Below, one piece after another: positions 8,595 through 19,062 of a stretch of DNA of 64,000 bases. Source of the stretch: Telluria beijingensis (GTDB taxonomy: Bacteria > Pseudomonadota > Gammaproteobacteria > Burkholderiales > Burkholderiaceae_D); contig NZ_CP132480.1 in assembly GCF_030770395.1 (NCBI RefSeq), positions 1,944,891 through 2,008,890 on the forward strand, read 5' to 3'. The notes beneath the pieces are model-generated. The model was given only the letters and a program-made list of their open reading frames with translations. It had not been told where the DNA came from and did no database searches. Position numbers and translations under genes: made by a program. How positions within the stretch are numbered: the stretch's first letter is position 1; each line of letters starts with the position of its first letter.

Positions 8595-9500
8595 ATGCAT
8601 CCCGAACTGCGCCAGCTGCGCCATTTCGCCACCGTGGCCGAAGAGCTGCACTTCGGCCGCGCCGCGCGCCGCCTGCACATGACCCAGCCGCCGCTGTCGC
8701 AGAGCATCGCCAACCTCGAGGAACTGCTCGGCGCGCCGCTGTTCGTGCGCAACCGGCGCATGGTCGGGCTCACCGCGGCCGGCGCTGCCCTATTGCCCGA
8801 GGCGCGCCGCATCCTCGACGAGGCCGCCGCGCTGCCCGAACTCGTGCGGCGCGCGGCCAGCGGCGAGGCTGGCCGGCTGGCCCTGTCCTTCGTCTCGACC
8901 GCCGGCCTGGGGTTGCTGCCCGACGTGCTGCGCCGCTATCGCACCGCCTTCCCCGGCGTGCGCCTGGTGCTGCAGGAGGCGACCTCCGACGTCCAGTTCG
9001 AGGAACTGCTGTCCGGCCGCATCGACGCCGGCTTCGTGATCCCGCTACAACCGGGAGCATCCCACGTGGTGGCCGACGGCTCCCTCGACTACCTCAAGCT
9101 GGTCGACGAACCGCTGCTGGTGTGCGCGCCGAGCGGTCTCGCGGCGCTTGCCAAACCCGGCCCGGTGCGCCTGCGCGACCTGCCGCCGCTGCCGCTGGTG
9201 ATCTTCCCGCGCGCGGTGGCCCCCGGCCTGCACGATGCGATCCTCGCATGCTTCCGCGCGGCCGGGGTGGCGCCCACCATCGGCCAGGAGGCGATCCAGA
9301 TGCAGACCATCGTCAGCCTGGTTTCCGGCGGCATGGGCCTGGCACTTGTGCCACAATCCGTGTCGAACCTGATGCGTCCCGGCGTAGAATACCGTGCCCT
9401 GCACGACCCGGCGCCGCTGGCCGAAACCGGCCTGGCCTGGCGACGCGATAACGATTCGCCCGTATTGAAGGGCTTCCTGGAATGTTTGAAGAAAGACTGA
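8595..9500 (+). CDS. LysR-family transcriptional regulator
   Basis: A 301-residue LysR protein. The N-terminal winged helix-turn-helix spans residues 1-60 ([20 protein letters not shown], then [15 protein letters not shown]). The type II periplasmic-binding-like effector domain covers about 90-295. Size is typical. It lies 74 bases after the Trp-rich gene and only four bases before lgt, so it may be co-transcribed with lgt. LysR proteins usually act on a divergent neighbour, but none is adjacent, so the target is unknown. Confidence 0.88.
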   Translation: MHPELRQLRHFATVAEELHFGRAARRLHMTQPPLSQSIANLEELLGAPLFVRNRRMVGLTAAGAALLPEARRILDEAAALPELVRRAASGEAGRLALSFVSTAGLGLLPDVLRRYRTAFPGVRLVLQEATSDVQFEELLSGRIDAGFVIPLQPGASHVVADGSLDYLKLVDEPLLVCAPSGLAALAKPGPVRLRDLPPLPLVIFPRAVAPGLHDAILACFRAAGVAPTIGQEAIQMQTIVSLVSGGMGLALVPQSVSNLMRPGVEYRALHDPAPLAETGLAWRRDNDSPVLKGFLECLKKD

Positions 9501-9504
9501 CACT

Positions 9505-10314
9505 ATGCTGATTCATCCGCAACCGGACCCGATCGCGATTTCGCTCGGCCCGGTGCAAATCCACTGGTATGGCCTGATGTACGTGGTCGCCTTCGCCCTG
9601 TTCATCATCCTGGGCCGGGTGCGCATCCGCATGCCGCACGTGGCGGCCCATGGCTGGACCAAGGACGACCTGGACGACATGCTGTTCTACGGGATGCTGG
9701 GCGTGATCGTCGGCGGTCGCCTGGGCGAGGTGCTGTTTTATCAGCCGCTGTACTTCCTGGCGCATCCGCTCGAGATCTTCATGATCTGGCAGGGCGGGAT
9801 GTCCTTCCACGGCGGCTTCCTGGGCGTGCTGATCGCGATGGCGCTGTGGGCGCGCAAGCGCAAGCGCAACCTGCTCGACGTCTACGACTTCATCGCGCCG
9901 CTGGTGCCGCTCGGGTATGCGGCCGGCCGCATGGGCAACTTCATCAACGCCGAACTGCCGGGACGCCTGGCCGATCCGAGCCTGCCGTGGGCCATGCTGT
10001 GGCCCGGCGTGGCCGGCCCGCGCCATCCGTCGCCGCTGTACCAGGCGCTGGTCGACGGCATCCTGGTGTTCGTGATCCTGTGGATCTTCGCGCGCAAGGC
10101 GCGTCCGCGCCTGGCGGTCGGCGCCATGTTCACCCTGCTGTATGGCTGCGCGCGCTTCTTCACCGAGTGGTTCCGCGTGCCAGACTGGGAGACCACCGTG
10201 TTCGGCCTGCCGATCACCTCGGGCCAGGTGCTGTCGCTGCCGATGATCGTCGCCGCCCTGGCCATGCTGGCCTGGGCCTACCGCCAGCCGCCGGGCCGGC
10301 CGGTCACCGCCTGA
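9505..10314 (+). CDS. lgt: Prolipoprotein diacylglyceryl transferase
   Basis: A 269-residue polytopic inner-membrane enzyme. It transfers diacylglycerol from phosphatidylglycerol to the lipobox cysteine of prolipoproteins, the first step of lipoprotein maturation. Hallmarks are MSFHGGFLG around the essential His (about residue 96), [11 protein letters not shown] and the lgt signature [13 protein letters not shown] (about 136-148). Seven hydrophobic segments are visible. Length is normal. The start lies four bases after the LysR stop. Several lipoproteins in this window are likely clients. Confidence 0.95.
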   Translation: MLIHPQPDPIAISLGPVQIHWYGLMYVVAFALFIILGRVRIRMPHVAAHGWTKDDLDDMLFYGMLGVIVGGRLGEVLFYQPLYFLAHPLEIFMIWQGGMSFHGGFLGVLIAMALWARKRKRNLLDVYDFIAPLVPLGYAAGRMGNFINAELPGRLADPSLPWAMLWPGVAGPRHPSPLYQALVDGILVFVILWIFARKARPRLAVGAMFTLLYGCARFFTEWFRVPDWETTVFGLPITSGQVLSLPMIVAALAMLAWAYRQPPGRPVTA

Positions 10315-10391
10315 TCGGCCTTTGAGTGGGCGAGCGCACAGAGCGCTCGTCCTTCACGCTCGACAATGAGGCTCCACGGATCGGAGCCCTC

Positions 10392-11690
10392 ATGGATCAA
10401 CGCAGGCGCAAGCGGCATACCGGATGGTGGCTGCTTCTTGCCGCCATCGTCGTATTGACAGGCATCGCCTTCGCCATCATGTGGCGCCCCGCGCTGGCGC
10501 CGCAGGCAAGCATCCCCACGTTCGACCAGGCCCGCATCGAGCGCGGCGCCAATCTCGCGCACCTGGGCATGTGCGCCTCCTGCCACACGGCCGACCTGGC
10601 GCGCCCCTTCGCCGGCGGCAAGCCGATGGAGACGCCGTTCGGCACCGTCCACAGCACCAATATCACGCCCGACCGCGACACCGGCATCGGCGCCTGGAGC
10701 CCTGAAGCTTTTGCCCGATCAATGCGCGAAGGCGTCTCGCGCGACGGCCACCTGCTGTATCCCGCCTTCCCCTACAACCACTACGTGCGCATGACGCAGG
10801 CCGATATCGACGACCTGTACGCGTACTTCATGACGCGGCCCGCGATCGCCGCCGCGGCGCCCGACAACGACATGACCTTCCCGTTCGGCTTCCGGCCGCT
10901 GGTCGGTTTCTGGAACGTGCTGTACCTGGACGATGCGCCGTGGCGGCCCGACCCGCGGCAGTCAAGCGAATGGAACCGCGGCGCCTACCTGGCCGACGCC
11001 GTCGCCCACTGCGCCGCCTGCCACACGCCGCGCACGAAACTGGGCGGTCCCGACCTCGAGCGCCAGCTCGACGGCGGCGAAGCCGAGGACTGGTACGCGC
11101 CCGCCCTGAACCGCAATTCGCCGTCGCCGCTGCCGTGGACGCGCGCGCAGCTGCATACTTACCTGCGCACCGGCATGGCCGAGGACCACGCGGTGGCCGG
11201 CGGCCCGATGCAGGACGTGGTGATGCACCTGGCGCAGGCCAATGAAGGCGACGTGGCCGCGCTGGCCGCCTGGACCCACAGCCACCTGGCGCAGGCGCCG
11301 GCCCGCGCGACGCCGGCGCAACGCGGCGGCCCGCTGCCGCCGCCGGCGGCCGACGATCCCGAGCTGCCGCGCATGCAGCTCGGCTACGCGCTGTACGCCA
11401 ACTCGTGCGCGCGCTGCCACGACGTCGGCCGCGCCCCGAGCTCCGGCACCGCGCTGCCGCTGCAGAAAGCGATCGCGCTGTACGATCCCGATCCGCGCAG
11501 CCTGATCCACATCGTCGACGACGGCATCCTGCCCCCAAGCGGCGAACCGGGACGCTGGATGCCCGGATTCAAGGCGATCCTGGACGACGGCCAGGCGAGC
11601 GCGCTGGCCGCCTACCTGCGCAAATACGGCGCCGGCCAGCCGGCCTGGCCGGAACTGGACGAGCAAGTCCGCAAAGCGAGAGCGCCATGA
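10392..11690 (+). CDS. Membrane-anchored tri-haem cytochrome c subunit of a molybdenum hydroxylase
   Basis: A 432-residue protein with three c-type haem sites: MCASCHT (about residue 58), HCAACHT (about 209) and SCARCHD (about 339). The N-terminus MDQRRRKRH followed by a 20-residue hydrophobic stretch is an uncleaved anchor or signal. The start at 10392 places the basic residues directly before this helix; the frame is open from 10326. It resembles the cytochrome subunit of PQQ alcohol dehydrogenases. Its stop overlaps the next start (ATGA), so it forms an operon with the 2Fe-2S and Mo subunits. It should carry electrons from that enzyme to the respiratory chain. Confidence 0.85.
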   Translation: MDQRRRKRHTGWWLLLAAIVVLTGIAFAIMWRPALAPQASIPTFDQARIERGANLAHLGMCASCHTADLARPFAGGKPMETPFGTVHSTNITPDRDTGIGAWSPEAFARSMREGVSRDGHLLYPAFPYNHYVRMTQADIDDLYAYFMTRPAIAAAAPDNDMTFPFGFRPLVGFWNVLYLDDAPWRPDPRQSSEWNRGAYLADAVAHCAACHTPRTKLGGPDLERQLDGGEAEDWYAPALNRNSPSPLPWTRAQLHTYLRTGMAEDHAVAGGPMQDVVMHLAQANEGDVAALAAWTHSHLAQAPARATPAQRGGPLPPPAADDPELPRMQLGYALYANSCARCHDVGRAPSSGTALPLQKAIALYDPDPRSLIHIVDDGILPPSGEPGRWMPGFKAILDDGQASALAAYLRKYGAGQPAWPELDEQVRKARAP

Positions 11691-12166
11691 CCACCTACCG
11701 CCTGCAGGTCAACGGCAAGCAGCATGCCGTCGATACCGATCCCGACACCCCGCTGCTGTACGTGCTGCGCAACGAGCTGGCGCTGAACGGCGCCAAGTTC
11801 GGCTGCGGCCTGGGCCAGTGCGGCTCCTGTACCGTGATCATGGACGGCAAACCGGCGATGTCCTGCCTGGTGCCGGTGTCCGCCGTCGGCGCGCGCGCCG
11901 TGCGCACCGTCGAAGGCCTGGGCGATGCGCGCACGCCGGGCGTGCTGCAGCAAGCCTTCATCGACGAGCAGGCGGCGCAATGCGGTTACTGCATCGCCGG
12001 GATGATCATGCAGGCCACGGCGCTGCTCGAGAAAACGCCGGCGCCGACCGACGCGCAAATCCGCGCCCACATGTCGCCAAACCTGTGCCGCTGCGGCACA
12101 CATATGCGCATCCTGCGCGCGGTGCGGCGCGCCGCCGACCGGCTGGCGGCGGGAGGCAAGCGATGA
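11687..12166 (+). CDS. 2Fe-2S subunit of an isoquinoline/aldehyde oxidoreductase-type enzyme (IorA-like)
   Basis: A 159-residue protein with two [2Fe-2S] domains. The plant-type ferredoxin cysteines are in GCGLGQCGSC (about residues 43-52), with the fourth in MSCLV. The C-terminal helical domain has CGYC (about 102-105) and NLCRCGTH (about 135-142). In the xanthine oxidase family this subunit passes electrons from the molybdenum site onward. The ATG overlaps the upstream stop by four bases, and its own stop overlaps the next start by four bases, so translation is probably coupled. Confidence 0.88.
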   Translation: MTTYRLQVNGKQHAVDTDPDTPLLYVLRNELALNGAKFGCGLGQCGSCTVIMDGKPAMSCLVPVSAVGARAVRTVEGLGDARTPGVLQQAFIDEQAAQCGYCIAGMIMQATALLEKTPAPTDAQIRAHMSPNLCRCGTHMRILRAVRRAADRLAAGGKR

Positions 12167-14352
12167 GCATCGATACGGACCGCCGCCGTTTTCTTGCTGC
12201 CGGTGGCGCGCTGACGCTGTCGTTCGCCATGCCGGCATGGTCGGCGCCGGGCGAATTGCCAAAGAGCCTGGATAAAACGCCGTGGCTCGACGCCTGGATC
12301 CGCATCGACGCCAATGAAGCTATCACGGTCTTCACCGGCAAGGCGGAGCTGGGACAGGGCATCAAGACCGCGCTGCTGCAGGTGGTGGCCGACGAGCTGC
12401 GCGTGGCGCCGACGCGCCTGCAACTGGTCACCGCCGACACCGCGCGCACGCCGGACGAAGGCATGACCGCCGGCAGCAATTCGATGAAGGACAGCGGCAC
12501 CGCCCTGCGCCACGCGGCCGGCCAGGTGCGCCTGCGCCTGTCGGAGCTGGCGGCGGCGCGCCTGGCGCTGCCCGCATCCAGCCTGGCGCTGAAGGATGGC
12601 GCGTTCTCCGCGCCCGATGGCCGCCGCGCCAGCTTCGGCCAGTTGGTGACCGGCCAGGAATTGCATGTGCGCGCCACGCCGGATGCGGCGCCGCCTGCAC
12701 CGGGCCCCAGGACCGCCATCGGCCAGTCGCTGCCGCGGGTAGACATCCCGGCCAAGGTCACGGGCGGCCGCGCCTATGTACAGGACCTGCGCCTGCCGGG
12801 CATGGTGCATGCGCGCGTGGTGCGTCCGCCTTCGCAGGCGGCGCGGCTGCTCGGGGTCGACGCTGCCGCCGTCATGCGCCTGCCCGGCGTATTGAAGGTG
12901 GTGCGCGACGGCCGCTTCCTGGCCGTGATCGCGGACGGCGAATACCGCGCCGTGAAAGCCGCAGCGCTTCTCGCGCGCGCGGCGCGCTGGGAGACGCCGG
13001 CCGCGCTGCCGGTCCATCCGAACGTCAACACGCTGATCCGCGCGCAACCGTCCACGCCGACGACCATTCTCGCGCGCGGATCAGCGGTCAAGGAAGGCCG
13101 GCGCCTGGAGGCCGTCTATACCCGTCCCTTCCAGCTGCATGCGTCCATCGGCCCATCCTGCGCCGTGGCCCAACTGGTGGACGGCCGCTACACCGTCTGG
13201 ACCCACTCGCAGGGCGTGTTCCCGCTGCGCGGCGCATTGGCCGAACTGCTGGCGGTGCAGGAAGACGCGATCCGCTGCATCCACGTGGAGGGTTCCGGCT
13301 GCTACGGCCACAATGCCGCCGACGACGCCGCAGCCGACGCCGCCCTGCTGGCGCGCGCCCTGCCCGGCCGCCCGGTGCGGGTGCAGTGGATGCGCGAGGA
13401 CGAACACGGCTGGGAGCCGTTCGGCGCGGCGATGGTGGCGCAGGTGGCGGCCACGCTCGGCCTCGATGGCCGCATCGCCGACTGGCAGTATGACGTGTTC
13501 ACGCCGCCGCACAATACCCGTCCGGGCAAGGCCGGCAACCTGCTGGCGGCCACGCATCTCGCCAAGCCGTTCACGCCGCCGGTGCCGAAACCCAGCCCGC
13601 AGCCCGAAGGCAGCGGCGACCGCAACGCGATCCCTTATTACGTCATTCCGAACGCCCGCGTGACCCACCAGTTCCAGCCGAAGGCGGTCCTGCGCACCTC
13701 GGCCATGCGCGGCCTGGGCGCCTACTGCAATGTGTTCGCGATCGAGAGCTTCATGGACGAACTGGCGCGCGCGGCGCGGGCCGATCCGGTCGCCTTCCGC
13801 CTGCGCCACCTGGACGATCCGCGCGCCGTCGATGTGGTCAAGCTGGCAGCGACGAAGTTCGGCTGGGACGGCTACCGGAAGCCTGCGCAGACTGGCCGCG
13901 GCCGCGGCTTCGCTTTCGCGCGTTATAAAAACCTGGCGTCCTACTGCGCGCTGGCGGTCGAAGTCGAGGTGGCGCGCGAGACGGGGCTGGTGCGCATCAC
14001 GCGCGCTGTCGGCGCGGTCGATTGCGGCGAGATCGTCAACCCGGACGGGGTGCGTAACCAGATCGAGGGCGGCATCATCCAGTCCGCCAGCTGGACCCTG
14101 CTGGAACAGGTGCGCTTCGACGCCACGCGCGTGCTCACCGTGGACTGGGCCGCGTATCCGATCCTGCGCTTCGGCCAGGTGCCCGACAAGCTCGAGGTGC
14201 ACCTGATCGACCGTCCCGGCCAGCCCTTCCTGGGCACCGGCGAGGCGGCGCAGGGGCCGGCCGCGGCGGCGATCGCGAATGCGGTGTTCGACGCCTGCGG
14301 CCTGCGCCTGCGCGACCTGCCGCTCGACCGCGCGCGGGTCAGGAAAGCCTAA
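12163..14352 (+). CDS. Molybdopterin-binding subunit of an isoquinoline/aldehyde oxidoreductase-type enzyme (IorB-like)
   Basis: A 729-residue Mo subunit of the xanthine dehydrogenase family. It begins with a twin-arginine-type signal (DRRRFLAAGG, residues 6-15), so the folded enzyme should be exported. GSNSMKDSG and GCYGHNAADDAA match the IorB-like branch, and GTGEAAQGPAAA near the C-terminus holds the active-site glutamate. The family hydroxylates N-heterocycles or oxidises aldehydes with water-derived oxygen. The substrate is not evident. No separate FAD subunit is present, which fits electron exit through the cytochrome encoded two genes upstream. GGGAGGC supports the start at 12163. Confidence 0.88.
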   Translation: MSIDTDRRRFLAAGGALTLSFAMPAWSAPGELPKSLDKTPWLDAWIRIDANEAITVFTGKAELGQGIKTALLQVVADELRVAPTRLQLVTADTARTPDEGMTAGSNSMKDSGTALRHAAGQVRLRLSELAAARLALPASSLALKDGAFSAPDGRRASFGQLVTGQELHVRATPDAAPPAPGPRTAIGQSLPRVDIPAKVTGGRAYVQDLRLPGMVHARVVRPPSQAARLLGVDAAAVMRLPGVLKVVRDGRFLAVIADGEYRAVKAAALLARAARWETPAALPVHPNVNTLIRAQPSTPTTILARGSAVKEGRRLEAVYTRPFQLHASIGPSCAVAQLVDGRYTVWTHSQGVFPLRGALAELLAVQEDAIRCIHVEGSGCYGHNAADDAAADAALLARALPGRPVRVQWMREDEHGWEPFGAAMVAQVAATLGLDGRIADWQYDVFTPPHNTRPGKAGNLLAATHLAKPFTPPVPKPSPQPEGSGDRNAIPYYVIPNARVTHQFQPKAVLRTSAMRGLGAYCNVFAIESFMDELARAARADPVAFRLRHLDDPRAVDVVKLAATKFGWDGYRKPAQTGRGRGFAFARYKNLASYCALAVEVEVARETGLVRITRAVGAVDCGEIVNPDGVRNQIEGGIIQSASWTLLEQVRFDATRVLTVDWAAYPILRFGQVPDKLEVHLIDRPGQPFLGTGEAAQGPAAAAIANAVFDACGLRLRDLPLDRARVRKA

Positions 14353-15152
14353 TTAAAGGCTTTCCAGAACATGTACGCCGCCAGCGCATACAGGATCACG
14401 CCGAAGATGCGCTGCAGCTGGCGCACCGGCATCTTGTGCGCGGTGCGGGCGCCGAGCGGCGCCATGGTCACGCTGGCCAGCACGATGATGGCCAGCGCCG
14501 GCAGGTAGATGAAGCCGAGCGACCACGCCGGCAATCCCGGCTCGCCCCAGCCATAATAGATATTCGACAGCGTGCCCGAGAGCGCGATCGGAAAGCCCAG
14601 CGCCGCGCTGGTGGCAACTGCGTTATGGATGCGCACATTACAGCGCGTCATGAACGGCACCGAGACGAAGCCACCGCCGGCGCCCACCAGGCCCGACAGG
14701 ATGCCGATGAAGCCGCCGGCCGCGAACATGCCCGGCTTGCCCGGCAGTTCGCGCGCCGCCGCCGGCTTCTTCCCGATCAGCATCTGCGTCGCCGAGAAGG
14801 CGACGAAGCAGCCGAAGAAGAAGGCCAGCAGCGCGGTGTTCATCTGCTTGCCGATCCAGGGCCCGATCCAGGAACCGATCAGGATGCCGGGGGCCAGCAG
14901 GCGCACCACGGGCCACAGCACGGCGCCGTGCTTGTGGTGGGCGCGCACCGAGGACAGCGAGGTAAACAGGATGGTGCCGAGCGAGGTGGCGATCGCCATG
15001 TGGACCACCAGTTCGTCGGCGAAGCCGCGCGCAGTGAAGATCATGGTGATGAAGGGCACCAGCACCATGCCGCCGCCGATGCCGAGCAGGCCGGCCGCGA
15101 AGCCGCCGAAGGTGCCCATCGCCAGCAGGGCCAGGATCAGCCACGGGTCCAT
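14349..15152 (-). CDS. TauE/SafE-family membrane transporter
   Basis: A 267-residue polytopic membrane protein with about eight hydrophobic segments. The glycine-rich start FGGFAAGLLGIGGGMVLVPF and its internal repeat LSGLVGAGGGFVSVPF are diagnostic for TauE/SafE (DUF81). Members export sulfite, sulfonates or other organic anions. Its ATG directly follows the stop of the EVE gene upstream, so the two are likely co-transcribed. Its stop overlaps the convergent Mo-subunit stop by a few bases. The substrate is unknown. Confidence 0.85.
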   Translation of the reverse strand: MDPWLILALLAMGTFGGFAAGLLGIGGGMVLVPFITMIFTARGFADELVVHMAIATSLGTILFTSLSSVRAHHKHGAVLWPVVRLLAPGILIGSWIGPWIGKQMNTALLAFFFGCFVAFSATQMLIGKKPAAARELPGKPGMFAAGGFIGILSGLVGAGGGFVSVPFMTRCNVRIHNAVATSAALGFPIALSGTLSNIYYGWGEPGLPAWSLGFIYLPALAIIVLASVTMAPLGARTAHKMPVRQLQRIFGVILYALAAYMFWKAFN

Positions 15153-15623
<471 letters not shown>

Positions 15624-15690
15624 CGCGCCGTTCTCCTGATGCACGTCGATTCGCATCATCGCGTGGGCGGCATCCCGCCAACCCAACACA

Positions 15691-15728
15691 CAAAAAAAGA
15701 GCGGCTGCGACAAAGTGCGCAACCGCTC
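15691..15728 (-). terminator. Rho-independent terminator after 6S RNA
   Basis: On the minus strand GAGCGGTTGCG pairs imperfectly with CGCAGCCGCTC and is followed by seven T. It lies just after the predicted 3' end of 6S RNA and before the EVE gene. Confidence 0.8.
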
Positions 15729-15734
15729 AGGTAT

Positions 15735-15917
15735 CCTAGCCCCCGCCAGTGCCGTTTTTGCCGGCATCCTGAACCAAAACGGTTCAAGGCGGTCACGGTC
15801 AGATCAATTTCGGGTTCGTCAAACGAGTGACGCTCACTCCCATCGAACTTGTTCCACGACCTATGCGTAAGAATGGTTCAAGGAATATATGGCAAATCTC
15901 GAACACCGCAGGGTAGA
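15735..15917 (-). ncRNA. ssrS: 6S RNA (RNA polymerase regulator)
   Basis: Read on the minus strand, the 5' part CTACCCTGCGGTGTTCG can pair with the 3' part CGGCACTGGCGGGGGCTAGG to close a long stem. Inside lie a large bubble and the conserved CCTTGAACC...GGTTCAGG hairpin seen in proteobacterial 6S RNA. The length of about 183 nt is typical. The place directly downstream of zapA is the same as in E. coli. 6S RNA binds sigma70 RNA polymerase and mimics an open promoter in stationary phase. Ends are estimated from the closing stem. Confidence 0.8.
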
Positions 15918-15963
15918 GCGCAGTTTACTCCTTTGAACCGTCATGTCAAACGGATTCGGCCTT

Positions 15964-16275
15964 TCAGAAAAGATTTTCCTGGGGCGCCAATGCCTTGTCG
16001 AGCACGGTATGCATCGCTTCCAGCTTTTGCTTGACCTCAAGGATCGACATGTCCGACAGCGGTCCCTGCGGCGACTTGACCGACAAGAATTCGGCGGCCA
16101 CGCTCAACGCTGCCATGACGGCGATGCGGTCGGTGCCCTTCACCTTGCCCGAATCGCGCAGCTGGCACATCTTGCCGTCGAGGTAGCTCACCGCTTCGCG
16201 CAGCGTGCGTTCTTCGCCATCGCGGCAGGCCAGGCGGTAGGGCTGGCCCATGATGGTGACGTCGAGATGGATCAT
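15964..16275 (-). CDS. zapA: Cell division protein ZapA
   Basis: A 103-residue protein. The N-terminal beta/alpha head (HLDVTIMGQPYRLACRDGEE) and the long C-terminal coiled-coil helix match ZapA, which binds FtsZ and bundles its filaments at the division ring. Its ATG overlaps the stop of the upstream coiled-coil gene. The 6S RNA gene follows directly. No dedicated terminator lies between zapA and ssrS, so 6S RNA could in part be processed from the zapA transcript. Confidence 0.9.
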   Translation of the reverse strand: MIHLDVTIMGQPYRLACRDGEERTLREAVSYLDGKMCQLRDSGKVKGTDRIAVMAALSVAAEFLSVKSPQGPLSDMSILEVKQKLEAMHTVLDKALAPQENLF

Positions 16276-16562
16276 CGTGCTGCCTCGCTATTGCCTGGTA
16301 CGCCACCCGGAGCCGGGACGTCGGTCGCCGCGGCGCCATCGCCCGCTTCGTCGCTCTCCCCGTCGTCCGGCGGCTTCGGCAGCTCGTCGAGCAGGGCCTC
16401 GACCCGGCGCTGGGCCTCGATCAGGCGCTCCTTGAACGCGAGGTTCTCCGCGCTGAGCAGGGTATTGGCCTGGCGCAGCAGATAGTTCTCGGCGCGCAGC
16501 GACTGGGTCAGCTGGGCGAGCCGGTCGATTTTGTCTGAGAGGTCTTGGAATTCGGAAATCAT
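16272..16562 (-). CDS. ZapB-like coiled-coil protein
   Basis: A 96-residue protein. Residues 1-60 form a heptad-patterned coiled coil (DKIDRLAQLTQSLRAENYLL), and the tail is acidic and Pro/Ala-rich. The place directly before zapA with a four-base overlap is typical for a ZapB-type (TIGR02449) protein in proteobacteria. It probably works with ZapA in Z-ring organisation. Sequence similarity in this family is weak, so the call rests on size, coiled coil and context. Confidence 0.7.
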   Translation of the reverse strand: MISEFQDLSDKIDRLAQLTQSLRAENYLLRQANTLLSAENLAFKERLIEAQRRVEALLDELPKPPDDGESDEAGDGAAATDVPAPGGVPGNSEAAR

Positions 16563-16804
16563 TCGACACTATAGGATCGAGATCGATTTTCCGTCAACCG
16601 AATCGCGCTGCAGTGCGGCACGCCGCGCCCGGCGCGCGCCGCCTTGGCGGCCTGGCGTGCGGCAGGAAAGCGCCAGTCGGTGTACGCTGCCCGCCTCTTG
16701 CCAGGTTCGCCATCGCTGGCAGGTGATGTTAAAAACACATTGGCCAAGGTCATGTCAGCCTTGTGCCAGCTCAAGCGCCTGAACGTATTTACCAATCTTG
16801 CTGC

Positions 16805-16833
16805 TTGAAATGGCAAATTATCGTCCCTATAAT
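16805..16833 (+). promoter_or_regulatory. Sigma70 promoter of groESL
   Basis: TTGAAA (16805-16810) and TATAAT (16828-16833) are separated by 17 bases, which is near-consensus. It overlaps the CIRCE operator by one base. The 16563-16800 stretch before it shows nothing clear beyond the divergent start of the zapB-like operon. Confidence 0.85.
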
Positions 16834-16859
16834 TAGCACTCGTTAGTAGAGAGTGCTAA
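16833..16859. promoter_or_regulatory. CIRCE operator (HrcA binding site)
   Basis: TTAGCACTC, nine bases, GAGTGCTAA: a perfect CIRCE inverted repeat, placed at the transcription start of groESL. HrcA represses here at normal temperature and releases on heat shock. The hrcA gene itself is not in the window. Confidence 0.95.
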
Positions 16860-16950
16860 CAACTCTTTGCAGATCGCCGCAGCGCTGCAGCCACAGACCG
16901 CGGCGATATCAAAAACGCTAGTTAAACCACTGAATATTAAGGAGTTTTGC

Positions 16951-17241
16951 ATGAACCTTCGTCCTCTGCACGATCGCGTTATCGTGAAGCGCCTCGACCA
17001 GGAAACCAAGACTGCGTCGGGCCTGATCATCCCTGATGCCGCGGCAGAGAAGCCAGACCAGGGCGAAGTCCTCGCCATCGGTAACGGCAAAGTGCAAGAC
17101 AACGGCCAGGTGCGTCCGCTGGAAGTCAAAGTCGGCGACCGCGTGCTGTTCGGTAAGTACTCCGGCCAGGCCGTCAAGGTCAACGGCGAAGAACTGCTCG
17201 TGATGCGCGAAGAAGACATCATGGCCGTCGTCCAGCAGTAA
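16951..17241 (+). CDS. groES: Co-chaperonin GroES
   Basis: A 96-residue protein beginning [15 protein letters not shown], with the mobile loop [18 protein letters not shown] (about residues 17-34) that contacts GroEL. It caps the GroEL folding chamber as a heptamer. AAGGAG at 16939-16944 sets the start. The gene is followed 40 bases later by groEL and is driven by the promoter and CIRCE site upstream. Confidence 0.98.
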   Translation: MNLRPLHDRVIVKRLDQETKTASGLIIPDAAAEKPDQGEVLAIGNGKVQDNGQVRPLEVKVGDRVLFGKYSGQAVKVNGEELLVMREEDIMAVVQQ

Positions 17242-17278
17242 TTCCCTGACCCCATTCACGATTCATTCGGAGAAATAA

Positions 17279-18928
<1,650 letters not shown>

Positions 18929-18992
18929 TTCACGCTGTCGCCGGGATTCGCGCCGATTGCAGCCACAGTCGGCGCGGGTCTTCCCCGATAAG

Positions 18993-19028
18993 AAAAAGCC
19001 CGCAAGGTTCACGCTTTGCGGGCTTTTT
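18993..19028. terminator. Bidirectional terminator between groEL and the PEP-CTERM gene
   Basis: AAAAAGCCCGCAA and TTTGCGGGCTTTTT pair around a short loop. T-tracts on both strands let it end groEL on the plus strand and the PEP-CTERM gene on the minus strand. Confidence 0.88.
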
Positions 19029-19062
19029 GCTGTCTGGCGCCTGGAAAAACCGACCCGGTGGA

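Noticed and set aside
14349..14352. Overlapping stop codons of the Mo subunit and TauE/SafE genes as a possible error
   Set aside because: Both proteins have normal C-termini, and convergent overlaps of a few bases are common in compact genomes.
16563..16800. Possible small gene between the zapB-like gene and groES
   Set aside because: The short open frames here have no ribosome site or family resemblance; the stretch is best read as two divergent leaders.
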